Assembly (NCBI GenBank): GCA_015501585.1
Contig: JADNRY010000216.1
Location: 39,682 to 103,681 of the forward strand
Reading direction: 5' to 3'
Source of the DNA: Rhodocollybia butyracea
Lineage: Eukaryota > Basidiomycota > Agaricomycetes > Agaricales > Omphalotaceae
Length of the DNA: 64,000 nt
Both the position numbers and the translations under genes were made by a program. A model generated the notes under the pieces. It was not told the DNA's origin and ran no database searches. It saw only the letters and a program-made list of their open reading frames with translations. Below, piece by piece: positions 43,691 to 53,039 of this stretch (the stretch's first letter is position 1; every line of letters begins with the position of its first letter).

Positions 43691-46395
43691 TCCGCAGCTC
43701 CCGGACCCCGGTACGAAACGGGAGCTGCGTTGATCAGGTTCGTGCCTCTGGGGAAGTCTATCTCAACGCGTCCGCTCTTTCCGATTATGAACGATCACTT
43801 ACAATTTCTTTATCTACTGAATTCCCTCTTCCCGAAGATTCCGATGAATCTTCCGCTCTTTTAAAGTTTATTACTCTCGTAGACTCCGGTTCTACCGATT
43901 GTTTCCTTGATTCCCGTTATGTAAATTTAAACTCTATTCCAACCTCTTCGATTCCACCGATCAATCTCCGACTCTTCGATGGTTCTCTTTCTCCAAAACC
44001 AATTTCCGAAGTTGCGACTTTGGAAGTTCGGTTTCCGTCCGGCGAGCTGCTACCTCTGGCATTTTATGTCACTTCTTTGGACTCATCTTGTAAAGCTGTT
44101 TTAGGATACAGTTTCTTGTCCCGCTACAATCCGTTGATTGACTGGGTCACCAGAACCATTACTTTCCGTAACACCGAGCACCCTGTTTCCGCTCAGACGT
44201 CTTCGCTTCTCGGATCCGCGTTAGGACCGAAAGCACCGGTTTCCTCCACGAAACCACCTACTATTCCGATTCGGCCGGCACCTTCGCCGCCGACTCAAAC
44301 TCGCTCTCGCCAACCTCGTCCTCTATCAGACAGGTTTCCTTTCGAACCAATCTATTCCTACCCTTCGGTTGCGCAAATGGCTTCGCGTTTAGAAACTCCT
44401 GAAGTTGATATCGCACTAGTCGGCGCCGCCGCCTTCCATAAGGCTTGTCAAGATTCAGGTAGGGAACCGACGCTTCTCCGGGTCATTGACCCCGAAGTAT
44501 CGGCACACTATGCAGCATCTGGTCCTTCGGCCAGGAGTGCCTCTTCCGAGGCACTTCCGATCCCTGCAGACTACCTTGACTTCGCCGACGTTTTCGATGA
44601 AGTCGCGTCCGAGGTTCTTCCTGAACATCGTTCTTTTGATCTCAAAATTGATCTGGTGGAAGGCGCTGAGCCCCCGCTCGGTCGCCTTTACCCTCTCTCT
44701 CCAACAGAGCAGCAGGCTCTTCGCGATTTCTTGGATAAGCAACTCGCTACCGGTGTCATTCGACCCTCTTCCTCTCCGCATGGTGCTCCGGTCCTCTTCG
44801 TACCGAAGAAGGACGGTAAACTTCGGCTTTGTGTGGACTTCCGAGGATTGAACAAGATTACCAAGAAGGATCGCTACCCGCTGCCTCTAATCTCGGATCT
44901 TTTGGATGCTCCGAAAAAAGCTAAAATCTACACCAAACTCGACCTGGCCCACGCCTATCATCTCGTCCGAATTGCCGATGGCGACGAATGGAAAACCACT
45001 TTTCGGACCCGATGGGGTTCCTACGAATGGTTAGTTATGCCCTTCGGTTTGACTAACGCTCCCGCGGCTTTTCAAAGGTTCATCAACAACATATTCTCGG
45101 ACATGCTCGACGTTTGCGTCATAGTTTACCTGGACGACATCCTCATCTATTCCGACAATCCAGAACAGCACTTGGAACACGTCCGCGAAGTCCTTCGGCG
45201 GCTCCGTACAAACGGCCTTTTTCTCAATCCTGCGAAGTGCTTCTGGTCGGTCGATACGGTCGAATATCTCGGTTACATTCTCTCTCCGGCAGGATTGACC
45301 ATGGCCGAAGATAAGGTTAAAGCTATTGTGGACTGGCCGGTTCCTCGTAAAGTCAAAGACATCCAATCTTTTCTCGGTTTCGCTAATTTCTACCGACGTT
45401 TTATTTATAATTATAGCGACATCGTCGTACCGATGACTCGTCTTACCCGGAAGGGTGTGGCATGGCTCTGGTCGTCGGCATGTCAGGATTCCTTCGAAAA
45501 ACTCAAGTATGCCTTCACACATGCACCCATTCTCACACATTGGGAACCAAATTGTCCACTTATCGTGGAAACCGATGCTTCCGACTACGCCTTAGCGGCT
45601 ATCCTCTCGATCCGACTCTCAGATGGAGACATCCATCCAATCGCTTTCCTCTCTCGGACCTTCCAAGCCGCCGAGCTCAACTACGATACTCACGACAAGG
45701 AGCTCTTAGCCATTTTTGAGGCTTTCAAAGCCTGGCGGCACTACCTCGAGGGTTCGGGAGACCCGATTGATGTTGTTACTGATCACAAGAACCTCGAGTA
45801 TTTCTCTACTACTAAAGTACTAACTCGGCGACAGGTTCGGTGGTCCGAATACCTTCACACTTTCAACATGATCATTCGGTTCCGACCCGGAAAGCTCGGT
45901 GAGAAACCGGACTCCATCACTAGACGTTGGGACGTCTACCCAAAAGAGGGGGATAACGGCTACGCGCAAGTTAATCCACACAACTTCAGACCTATCTTTA
46001 CTAATGAGCAATTGACCGCGTCACTCCGAGCTACCTTCCTTGAAGGACCGGCTCTCCGAGCTTCCGTAGTTATGGACATCAACTCACTTCACCAGTCCAT
46101 TCGGTCTTCCCTTTTGCTCGATCCTCAGTCAGTACAAGGTCTTGAGCTTGCAAAAGCTCCGACCGACTCCCGATGGAAACTAGGTTCTGATGGTCTATTA
46201 CGATTAGACAATCGGATATTTGTTCCCAACAATTCCGACCTGCGACTTCAGGTTTTACGATACTTTCACGACCATCCTCTCTCTGGTCATTTCGGTCAAA
46301 ATCGGACCCTAGAGGCTATCCGACGCCAATACACTTGGCCTAAGATTCGGACCTTTGTTAGGGACTATGTCTCTTCTTGCACTGTATGCAGTTGA
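43663..46395 (+). pseudogene. pol: pol of the gypsy element: protease, RT, RNase H, integrase start
   Basis: The frame is open from 43663, overlapping the gag end by 28 bases in the -1 frame, with GGAAAAATAG at the overlap. An aspartic protease motif, FITLVDSGSTDCFLDSRY (about 43867), is followed by reverse transcriptase: GVIRPSSSPHGAPVLFVPKK, LCVDFRGLNKITKKDRYPLP, KLDLAHAYHLVRI and the active site VYLDDILIYS (about 45127). RNase H has IVETDASDYALAAILS, DKELLAIFEAFKAWRHYL and VVTDHKNLEYF. The integrase HHCC finger has HPLSGHFGQNRTLEAIRRQY and SSCTVC. TGA at 46393-46395, probably from CGA, cuts the frame at the integrase finger; the frame is otherwise open into the catalytic core. Confidence 0.95.
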
Positions 46396-47026
46396 AACAA
46401 GTCTCGCCGACATCGGCCGTACGGACTACTCAAACCTCTTCCGGTTCCGACTCGACCTTGGGATTCAATTTCTATGGATTTCATTGAACAACTTCCGGAC
46501 TCCGATGGCTATACCGCCATCTTGGTTATTGTGGATCGCGCTTCGAAGCAAGCCATTTTTATTCCTACTTACGACACTATCACCTCCGAGCAACTTGCCG
46601 AGTTGTTCGTCTTGCATGTTTTCTCTAAGCACGGAGTTCCCTCGCACGTTACATCGGACCGAGGTTCCGAATTCGTGTCTGCATAAGATTCGGACCTTTG
46701 TTAGGGACTATGTCTCTTCTTGCACTGTATGCAGTTGAAACAAGTCTCGCCGACATCGGCCGTACAGACTACTCAAACCTCTTCCGGTTCCGACTCGACC
46801 TTGGGATTCAATTTCTATGGATTTCATTGAACAACTTCCGGACTCCGATGGCTATACCGCCATCTTGGTTATTGTGGATCGCGCTTCGAAGCAAGCCATT
46901 TTTATTCCTACTTACGACACTATCACCTCCGAGCAACTTGCCGAGTTGTTCGTCTTGCATGTTTTCTCTAAGCACGGAGTTCCCTCGCACGTTACATCGG
47001 ACCGAGGTTCCGAATTCGTGTCTGTA
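46341..47026 (+). repeat. 343-bp tandem duplication inside integrase
   Basis: Copies 46341-46683 and 46684-47026, both starting TAAGATTCGGACCTTTG and ending near GAATTCGTGTCTG. I see one internal difference (GTACGGAC versus GTACAGAC). 343 is not a multiple of three, so the second copy is out of frame with the first. Confidence 0.95.
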
Positions 47027-47436
47027 CTCGGCCGACCGAGAAGTTCGCCGAAAAGTATCTTGGTCCTTTCAAGGTCCTTGAGCGCTCCGGCTCCCTTTCC
47101 TATAAGCTCCAACTTCCGGACTACCTTCGCCGAATCCATCCGGTGTTCCATGTATCACAACTTGAGCCTTCGATTCCGAACTCAATTCCAAATCGGATTC
47201 AGCCACCTCCCCCACCAATTGAAGTTGATGGTGAAGAAGAATACAATGTGGCGGAAATCCTCAACTCGAAGATCGACCGAAGGTACAAACGTTGTCCTCT
47301 ACGATACTACATCCGATGGGCTGGTTACGAAGGAACCGATGACGAGTTCGCTTGGATTGCGGCCAACGAGCTACATGCCGATGAACTAGTTCCAGCATTC
47401 CATCTTCGGTATCCAAGCAAACCCGGACCTACTTAG
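46396..47436 (+). pseudogene. Integrase core (duplicated, deleted) and chromodomain
   Basis: Both duplicate copies encode the integrase core start, SMDFIEQLPDSDGYTAILVI (first Asp), and SHVTSDRGSEFVS (second Asp). The segment that should hold the catalytic Glu is missing: after the second copy the sequence jumps to TEKFAEKYLGPFKVLE and LPDYLRRIHPVFHVSQLEP in another frame. The C-terminus is a chromodomain with EEEYNVAEILNSKIDRRYK, LRYYIRWAGYEGTDDEFAWI and a stop near 47436. Chromodomains steer integration of this lineage to particular chromatin. As written, no active integrase can be made. Confidence 0.93.
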
Positions 47437-47789
47437 TCCTTGTGCGTACTTATATTTTGATTTTTACATCACTTTTCCAAGCGTCCAACAATGGACGTCG
47501 GAGGGGTTCGATTGCCGTGATAGCAAATTGAGCGATCACCCTTTTCCTTATCATTTTCTTTTTTCCGACTTTTCCGATTCCGGCTTCGGCCGCATTTAAA
47601 CTCACTTTAATCCTTACATTTCACTCAAGTTTTTAAAACAAAGCTTTTCGATATTATATACAATTACTTTTATGCCCTTACGGGCCGACAACTTTCCATA
47701 CGATAAAACAAAAAATCCAAAAAAAAAAAAAACTACGAAGTCCAAAAGAATTATTACGCAGGCCGAGGCTTCGGCCGACGGTTCTCTAC
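47437..47789. other. Non-coding gap between pol and the antisense gene
   Basis: About 350 bp with no reading frame. AT-rich with A-tracts near 47705-47735, next to the converging ends of pol (plus) and the antisense gene (minus); it probably serves as 3' untranslated sequence for one or both. Confidence 0.6.
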
Positions 47790-48842
47790 CTACTCTTCCT
47801 CTCCCTCTCCATCTTCATCACCGCCTTCCTCCGTATCCTTCTCCTTCCCTTTTCCCTTCGACTTGGGTTTTGGCCTCGACGGAGTTCGAAGTGGCCTCCC
47901 CTCCTCTTGGAAACCCCGGCGCGTACCAACTAAGAAACGTCGGAGGGCCGACAGTTCCGCCGTCAGGCCTCCGACCTGCTCCTCCAACGTGCTCGAGAGC
48001 CGAGCAACCTCTGCTCGCAGTCCCGCCACCTCCGCCGATAAACCCTCGCTTTCTTCTTCCACCTTCCTCCGGCTTTCCCGGCCGACGAGCGAACACTTCA
48101 CCTTTGAAGTGTTGCACTCAGAGCAGGCCTCGGTCTTCCCGCCTCGCCGAGTGCAACCCAACTCCTTCGCCTCGCACCGAACGCACTTCTTCCCGCTCTT
48201 CTTCGGCTTCTTCGGCTCCGGTTCGTCGTCGCCGTCGTCATCGTCATCGTCGCCATTGTCGGGGGATGGAGGATCATCCTCGGGACCTGAGTCGGGGACC
48301 TACAATGGGTTAGAAAAGAAAAAAAAAAAAAACTTTCTCAAGTCCCAAAACGGACTCACCCTCGCGGCCGACTTCGGCGCCGCTCTCTTCCTCTTTAACC
48401 CACTTGGGGTACTCGGCCCCGCGACATTCTCCTTCTGCGCTTCCTGCTGACGCCGCAAGGCAGCCGCCATCCTTTTCTCTCTCTCCTTGGTCGCCTTTTC
48501 ATCGGCCGACGCTGCTTTCGACTTGGCAATTTCGTATGCCCGGAGAGTCTCGGCCGCCCGCTTCTCCTTGGCTTTCCTCTCTCGCTCAGCCTTTTCGCTG
48601 GCTTCCCTCGCTGCCAGCTCGGCCGCTGCCCTTTCCGCCTCCCTCTGCTGCTCTTCGACAAATAAACGGAGCCGCTCGGCCTCTGCTGCTGCGGCCTCCT
48701 CCTGTCGCTTCTTCTCCTTTTTCGCCGCCCGTTCGGCCGCCTTCCTCTCGAGTAAAGCTTTTGCTTCCGCTGCTGCTTCCTCGGCTTTCCTGAATTCCTC
48801 GTCGGAGTCGTCGGATACGTGCGAGTTGGAGCGAGAAGGCAT
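47790..48842 (-). CDS. Antisense zinc-cluster / coiled-coil protein encoded inside the gypsy element
   Basis: Two exons, 48842-48360 and 48299-47790, join in frame across a 60-bp intron (GTGAGT...TTGTAG), giving 330 residues. Residues about 15-150 form a very Ala/Glu/Lys/Arg-rich coiled coil. A basic GLKRKRAAPK stretch, an acidic run and KKPKKSGKK follow. Then a six-cysteine cluster: Cys 200, 203, 210, 220, 223, 230 (C-X2-C-X6-C-X9-C-X2-C-X6-C), the spacing of fungal Zn(II)2Cys6 DNA-binding domains. A second leucine-heptad coil lies at about 236-285 (LSAEVAGLRAEVARLSSTLE). The tail is a basic-then-acidic low-complexity region. It lies opposite in direction to gag-pol, between pol and the 3' LTR. 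It is the only intact gene of the element. Nuclear DNA binding is inferred from the cluster, basic patches and coil; the target is unknown. Confidence 0.85.
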
Positions 48843-48894
48843 GGTAATAAGAAAATTGATGGGGTACTTAGGGAAATTTTGGATTTTGGCACGA

Positions 48895-48905
48895 CCTTAT
48901 ATACC
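48895..48905 (-). promoter_or_regulatory. TATA box of the antisense gene
   Basis: On the minus strand GGTATATAAGG, with TATATAA at 48903-48897, lies about 55 bases upstream of the ATG at 48842. It is outside the 3' LTR, so the antisense gene seems to have its own promoter. Confidence 0.6.
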
Positions 48906-49067
48906 CAGGCGCTTAGACTCTATAGGATCACAGGAACGATAAGCGGAGATCTCGGTGACGTCTTAGAATCTTCTAGACTTTCTCACATCACGGTGACCCT
49001 GACTCTCGGCCGATATACTATCGGTCCGACTTCGGCTCTGGACTTAGAGGCTTTCAAAGGCTCAAGC

Positions 49068-49082
49068 CTAAGAGGGGGATAC
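49068..49082 (+). other. Polypurine tract before the 3' LTR
   Basis: AAGAGGGGGAT lies immediately upstream of the 3' LTR, the expected plus-strand primer site. Confidence 0.75.
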
Positions 49083-49722
49083 TGTTACGACCATGCCGCA
49101 TCGGCATCCTTCGGATCATCACCGGATCACCTCTACTATCATCCCAGCATCATTCCGATTCCATCCCGTCTATTTCCGTCATCTTATCTCTTTTCGTTAT
49201 CTTCCTATCTTATCTGTTATCTTCGTCCGATGACGTACCGCCATCGGACCTTTCGGATTACTTTCTAATTGGTTCTTATTATCTTTCGATTATATTCCCT
49301 TTCCGATCTATTGAGTATTATTGTCTTATGATTGTATTACTTACTTCGGTCTTCCGTATACGTTTCCGACTATTGTCTTCTACCGATCCGGAAGCCCCGG
49401 ACTCTTAGTATATAAGTAGTGCAACCTTGTACAGTAGTCCTCAGTTTAAATATCAACTTGGATAAACCAGACCTTCTGTCCGACTAAGTTCCGCCTTAGT
49501 CTATCCATCACTCGTCTTACTCGTCGGCCGTTACATCGGCCGAATCTATCTTTATCTCCTGAACTTCATCTTGGGACTATTCGGCGTGACGAGGGTCTAG
49601 CTAATAGCTATACCGCACGTCCCACTTCTTCTTCGATCTCCGATATTGGTCCGAGACCCACTTCGTCAATACATACCTTTCGGATACCGATCGGTTCCCT
49701 TCGGTCTTGCACGATCTTAACA
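49083..49722 (+). repeat. 3' LTR
   Basis: Same length as the 5' LTR. The differences I see are ATATTGG for ATATCGG and TTTCGGATACC for TTTCAGATACC, both in the distal third. Confidence 0.97.
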
Positions 49723-49727
49723 CAACC

Positions 49728-50149
49728 CGTTTCCGCCTAGGTGCCCTGTTCCCTTTCAAGATATGTCCTTGTAGTTCTTTACCCGTTCCGTGTACTTTCT
49801 GTGCAATCTACTCACTTTCGATCCCGATTATCGCGCGTCCACTAGAACTTCCCACCAGAACTTCCGCTTCCGCTCATAATCGTCTTCGTTTCCTTTTGCA
49901 CTTCGTGGGCTCTACCTTTCGAGTCGGATACTCATCACTCCTAGGCTTACTCTCCGAGTTCATTCTACTACTCTTACTGGTCCCGCTCAGTGATTCTATG
50001 TCGTTGTCGTTCCCAGATCGAGTATGCTCCCGCCAGACTCCATCGACAGAAACATCCCGTCGCTGTTATCTGTCGGAAGCTTCTTCCAAAACCCACACTC
50101 TAAGGATCTGCCTAGATCCTCAGTAGCGCTACTACTAGGAGTTTCTTAT
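49728..50149. other. Right flank of the gypsy element
   Basis: No supported gene. Pyrimidine-rich, with no clear similarity to the rest of the window; it continues sequence that on the left ends at 41203. Confidence 0.4.
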
Positions 50150-50385
50150 GGTTATGGTAATATAATTATTAGACTTCTAGAAACAAAATCTAGTATGAAA
50201 TAATCAAATTTACAGAAAAATTCCGATAACCTTTTGACTCCCGGGGCCAGTCTATCCACCGACGAATCCGCCACTCCATTTGAGCGTGCCATTAAGCCAT
50301 TCCGACAATGGTTTTGACCTTTATTTAGCAATCCCATTCCCCATGCCCGCCCATGCCACTTATACACCCAAAAGCCCGCCCATCC
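50150..50385. repeat. Repeat right of the gypsy element (pair with 40848-41110)
   Basis: Direct-orientation partner of the left repeat, with small indels. It may be two copies of an older short element or an old duplication into which the gypsy element inserted. Confidence 0.8.
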
Positions 50386-50879
50386 CCTTCTCAAAATTCG
50401 AGATTCTCGGCTGTGGCAAAATCGACGGCATCCCCCATTTATTACTCCCAACAATTCCGTCATTGGGGAGATGTGTCCAACGTCCATTACCTTGCCGCAG
50501 AAGCCAGCAAGATTCTCTCCAGATAGGACATGATGAATCTTGACCTCTCCTTCAGAGCCTGGATAAGTCATTAGTTTCATACGCTATGTCAGGTCGACAA
50601 GCTCCTTGTCCGAATTGGGTGTCGATTTTGATTTGAGATCCTGAAGCCCAAACTTAGTCAGAAACTGGTCCCAGTAGGCCAGCATGGATAGTGTACCAGC
50701 CTCATACCTAGAGCGAAATGTACCGCGTCAGTCTCCTTTATCCGATACCTGCTTCCGATTTCCTCCTTTGCTCTAACCATTTCTTCCTTCGACGAAGATC
50801 CACCTAACGTGTCATTTGTATAGGTCCCCGTCATCGTCTCCTTTAAATCCAGCTTCCTCGACCTTACGCATTGATCAGC
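50386..50879 (-). other. Unrecognised minus-strand coding remnant
   Basis: On the minus strand the sequence reads TLSMLAYWDQFLTKFGLQDL, then after a TAG MKLMTYPGSEGEVKIHHVLS and GFCGKVMDVGHISPMTELLG. It looks protein-like but I do not recognise it. It lies beside the copia fragment at 50880-51215 on the same strand and could be part of that element or host sequence. Confidence 0.35.
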
Positions 50880-51215
50880 TTACGAGTGAGTGTATCCCAA
50901 ATCTGATCTAACTGCTTCCACCAGTTCCTCCCTTCCTGCTTGCATTGACCCGGATACTGACTTCTTCACCCGCATAACCTTTCCCGATCCTCTACCTTCA
51001 AAGCCTTCAGGTGGGCGGACATCCATATTCTCCTTCATCTCCGCATTCAGGTAAGCCGAGGCAAAATCAATCTGCCAGATGAAGTATCCGAGCGAAACCC
51101 ATACCGCTATGAGGATCCTGAGTGATTCAAATCTTAAAACCGCTGTAAAAACCTCGAAGTAATCAACACCTTCCACCTCCGTTAACAACAAGCCTAGCCT
51201 CAACTAACCGAAAAC
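50880..51215 (-). pseudogene. Ty1/copia reverse transcriptase remnant
   Basis: The minus-strand frame encodes GVDYFEVFTAVLRFESLRIL, VSLGYFIWQIDFASAYLNAE, MDVRPPEGFEGRGSGKVMRV and KKSVSGSMQAGREELVEA, aligning with the copia RT block around the first catalytic Asp (QIDFASAYLNA). It ends at a stop near 50880, with the YVDD half missing. It belongs to a different lineage from the copy at 1-980 (FESLR versus IESIC at the same place). Confidence 0.88.
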
Positions 51216-51449
51216 ACTGCTCATAGCTTTCGTCTAGGAACTTCTTTCCCCAGTCGTTGCCGTGCCTTCGGAAGATCTCCGGGATGGCTACAATCCGCCT
51301 TCAAGTGACTACAGACAGTCCTCTTCTTTGTCGCTCTCGTGTTGTCAAAGTCCGCGCTCATAAAGTGGGGTCCCGTCAAAGTCGCCTGGTTAGTGCATCC
51401 GCATTCCACCTCCCGTACGCTGGCCCTGGAGGGCGGGAGTCCACCGAGT

Positions 51450-52500
51450 GCTTTTAAAACCGCTAAATCTGCGAACGTGAATAAAAAACTTCTCATTACC
51501 TGGTATCCTGCCCATTATGAGAGTTTGGAGAAGGATTTTAACGCAGCGCGCAACTCTCCAGAACTGGAACGATGTCAGGGACATTCCAGTTGTTTCCAAT
51601 TTTAAAGCCGGGTCTCAAGTTAGTGACTGCAAAGATTCGGCTACCAAGTCACATAAGAGATCCATGAATGGATCAATGAAGGCTAAGCTTCATAAGGGAA
51701 AACAACAGAGCGTTGTTTCCGAGTCCGAATCTTCAAAAGATTCGCAAGGCGGATGTTAAGCCCCTTCAGGATGCTTTCAAGATTTCGGACTCTAGTTCAG
51801 ATAGCCATTCGTCTTCGCCTTCGAGTGACCCTGATGTCCCGTCAAGCTCTGAGTCTGACTCGGATTCATCATCTGGTTCTTTCCGTACTTCTTTCCGTAC
51901 TTCGAGCTCTAATTGTCATCGTGGACGGGGCATAAACATAAGACTTGTCCTGCTAAACAGAAGGATAAGAAACATCAACGCAGGTCTAGAATCTCGCGCC
52001 CACGTACCAGACCTCCAAATCTGGAGTCATTTCTCAGGCTCCGACTTGGGGTACAACGAGAACGACGCAGACATTTAGTCAAAATCAGGGCAAGAATGCG
52101 GATGCGCTATATGCCGGGGCCCCACTTTTATGAGCGGGGACTCAGAAACTCGTCAGCAATTGCAGTTGCCAGCAGAGAATTTGAGGGCTGTGAACATCCT
52201 CGTGCTAACTTTGCATCATTGGCCAAAAATTTACCAACGGAACTAGGCTCCACCTTCAATGCAGCCTCCCGTACCAAAGAACTACTACCGGGTGCTACCA
52301 TCAACCCGCTGTGGGTATTCGCTCACAAACCGGAAACATTGTGGATGAGGCTAGGCTTGTTTTTAATGGCAGCATTTGTGCAGTAACCGATTGGCAGGTC
52401 GAGATCATAGACGACAAAGCGGATGCGGTTATCTTCCGAATCGTTGAAGACGATGAGCTGGCCCCCACGGACCTCATCGATTATCGCTAAGTAACCCAAT
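51450..52500 (+). pseudogene. Possible retroelement gag remnant
   Basis: Pieces in several frames: MRVWRRILTQRATLQNWNDV, a very serine-rich acidic region (SDSSSDSHSSSPSSDPDV, about 51790), a knuckle-like CHRG...GHKHKTCPAKQ split between two frames (about 51914-51955), and DEARLVFNGSIC...RIVEDDELAPTDLIDYR ending at a stop at about 52490. The order resembles the gag end of a copia or gypsy element, but the assignment is weak. Confidence 0.4.
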
Positions 52501-52559
52501 ACCCCACTTCTTCTCTACAAGCTGGCTCCCCGCTTCAGATTGATCATCCGACACTTGCA

Positions 52560-52660
52560 GTTCGGCCTCGAAGTTGGTGACCTCGGCGAAGTTGGCAAAC
52601 CTGGAGAAGAGTTGGCGAAGTTGGCGACTTTGCCGACCTCGGCGAAGTTTGCGTGTGAGA
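52560..52660. repeat. Short tandem repeats of GAAGTTGGCGA type
   Basis: Five to six imperfect copies of (G)AAGTTGGCGA / CTCGGCGAAGTTGG. No functional interpretation. Confidence 0.6.
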
Positions 52661-52814
52661 TACCATGCCCTCCGCGCAATTTTCTCCCAAAACATGGTCT
52701 CGCGGATCACTTTTCTAGAAAGAACTCACTCGAATCTCATACATTGACAGAATCCTGAACAAGCGGTACTATAAGTAAGATAAGATAAAGGATCATCTAT
52801 CATCGATCATGCCA

Positions 52815-53000
52815 AGAAACGGCCAGACATCCAAATTTAGTAGACCCACCTTGATGCCACAATGGTAAATTTTTCTGTCTGGCACGTGGTTCAGATTTTT
52901 CACTTTCTTCCTGAACATCCAACATGAATGATTTTATAACAATTAAGGTGAAATGTTGAGCAAGAAACTCACCGCCATTGACGTCTATTAGAATTAGCTT
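52815..53000. repeat. Repeat shared with 61607-61840
   Basis: GACATCCAAATTTAGTAGACCCACCTTGATG, GTCTGGCACGTG, CACTTTCTTCCTGAAC and TGAAATGTTGAGCAAGAAAC (cut here into short words) recur in order and orientation at 61607-61840. The second copy also has an inverted neighbour: LRDIRITLID on the plus strand (about 62146) resembles RIADIKLILID on the minus strand (about 52990). Confidence 0.75.
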
Positions 53001-53039
53001 GATATCCGCTATACGATACGATAGGTCCCCAACTATACG

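Larger units (their letters stand above)
41209..49722 (+). mobile_element. Ty3/gypsy chromovirus-type LTR retrotransposon, full length, defective
   Basis: The element is 8,514 bp with 640-bp LTRs (41209-41848 and 49083-49722) beginning TGTTACG and ending CTTAACA. It is flanked by the 5-bp duplication CAACC (41204-41208 and 49723-49727). Internal order: self-priming site, gag, protease, reverse transcriptase, RNase H, integrase, chromodomain, then an antisense zinc-cluster gene and a purine tract. The LTRs differ at about two positions by eye, so insertion is recent. Yet gag is frameshifted, integrase has a TGA, and a 343-bp tandem duplication and a deletion remove the catalytic Glu region. 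If those lesions preceded the last jump, it moved with proteins supplied by another copy. Confidence 0.97.

Noticed and set aside
46817..47389. 190-residue plus-strand frame after the integrase duplication
   Set aside because: It reads through the second duplicate copy into the wrong frame; only the first 60 residues are integrase, and the chromodomain is in another frame.
47672..48450. Plus-strand frames of up to 213 residues opposite the antisense gene
   Set aside because: Ser/Pro/Arg-rich shadows of the Glu/Lys/Asp-rich antisense protein, without introns, domains or conservation.
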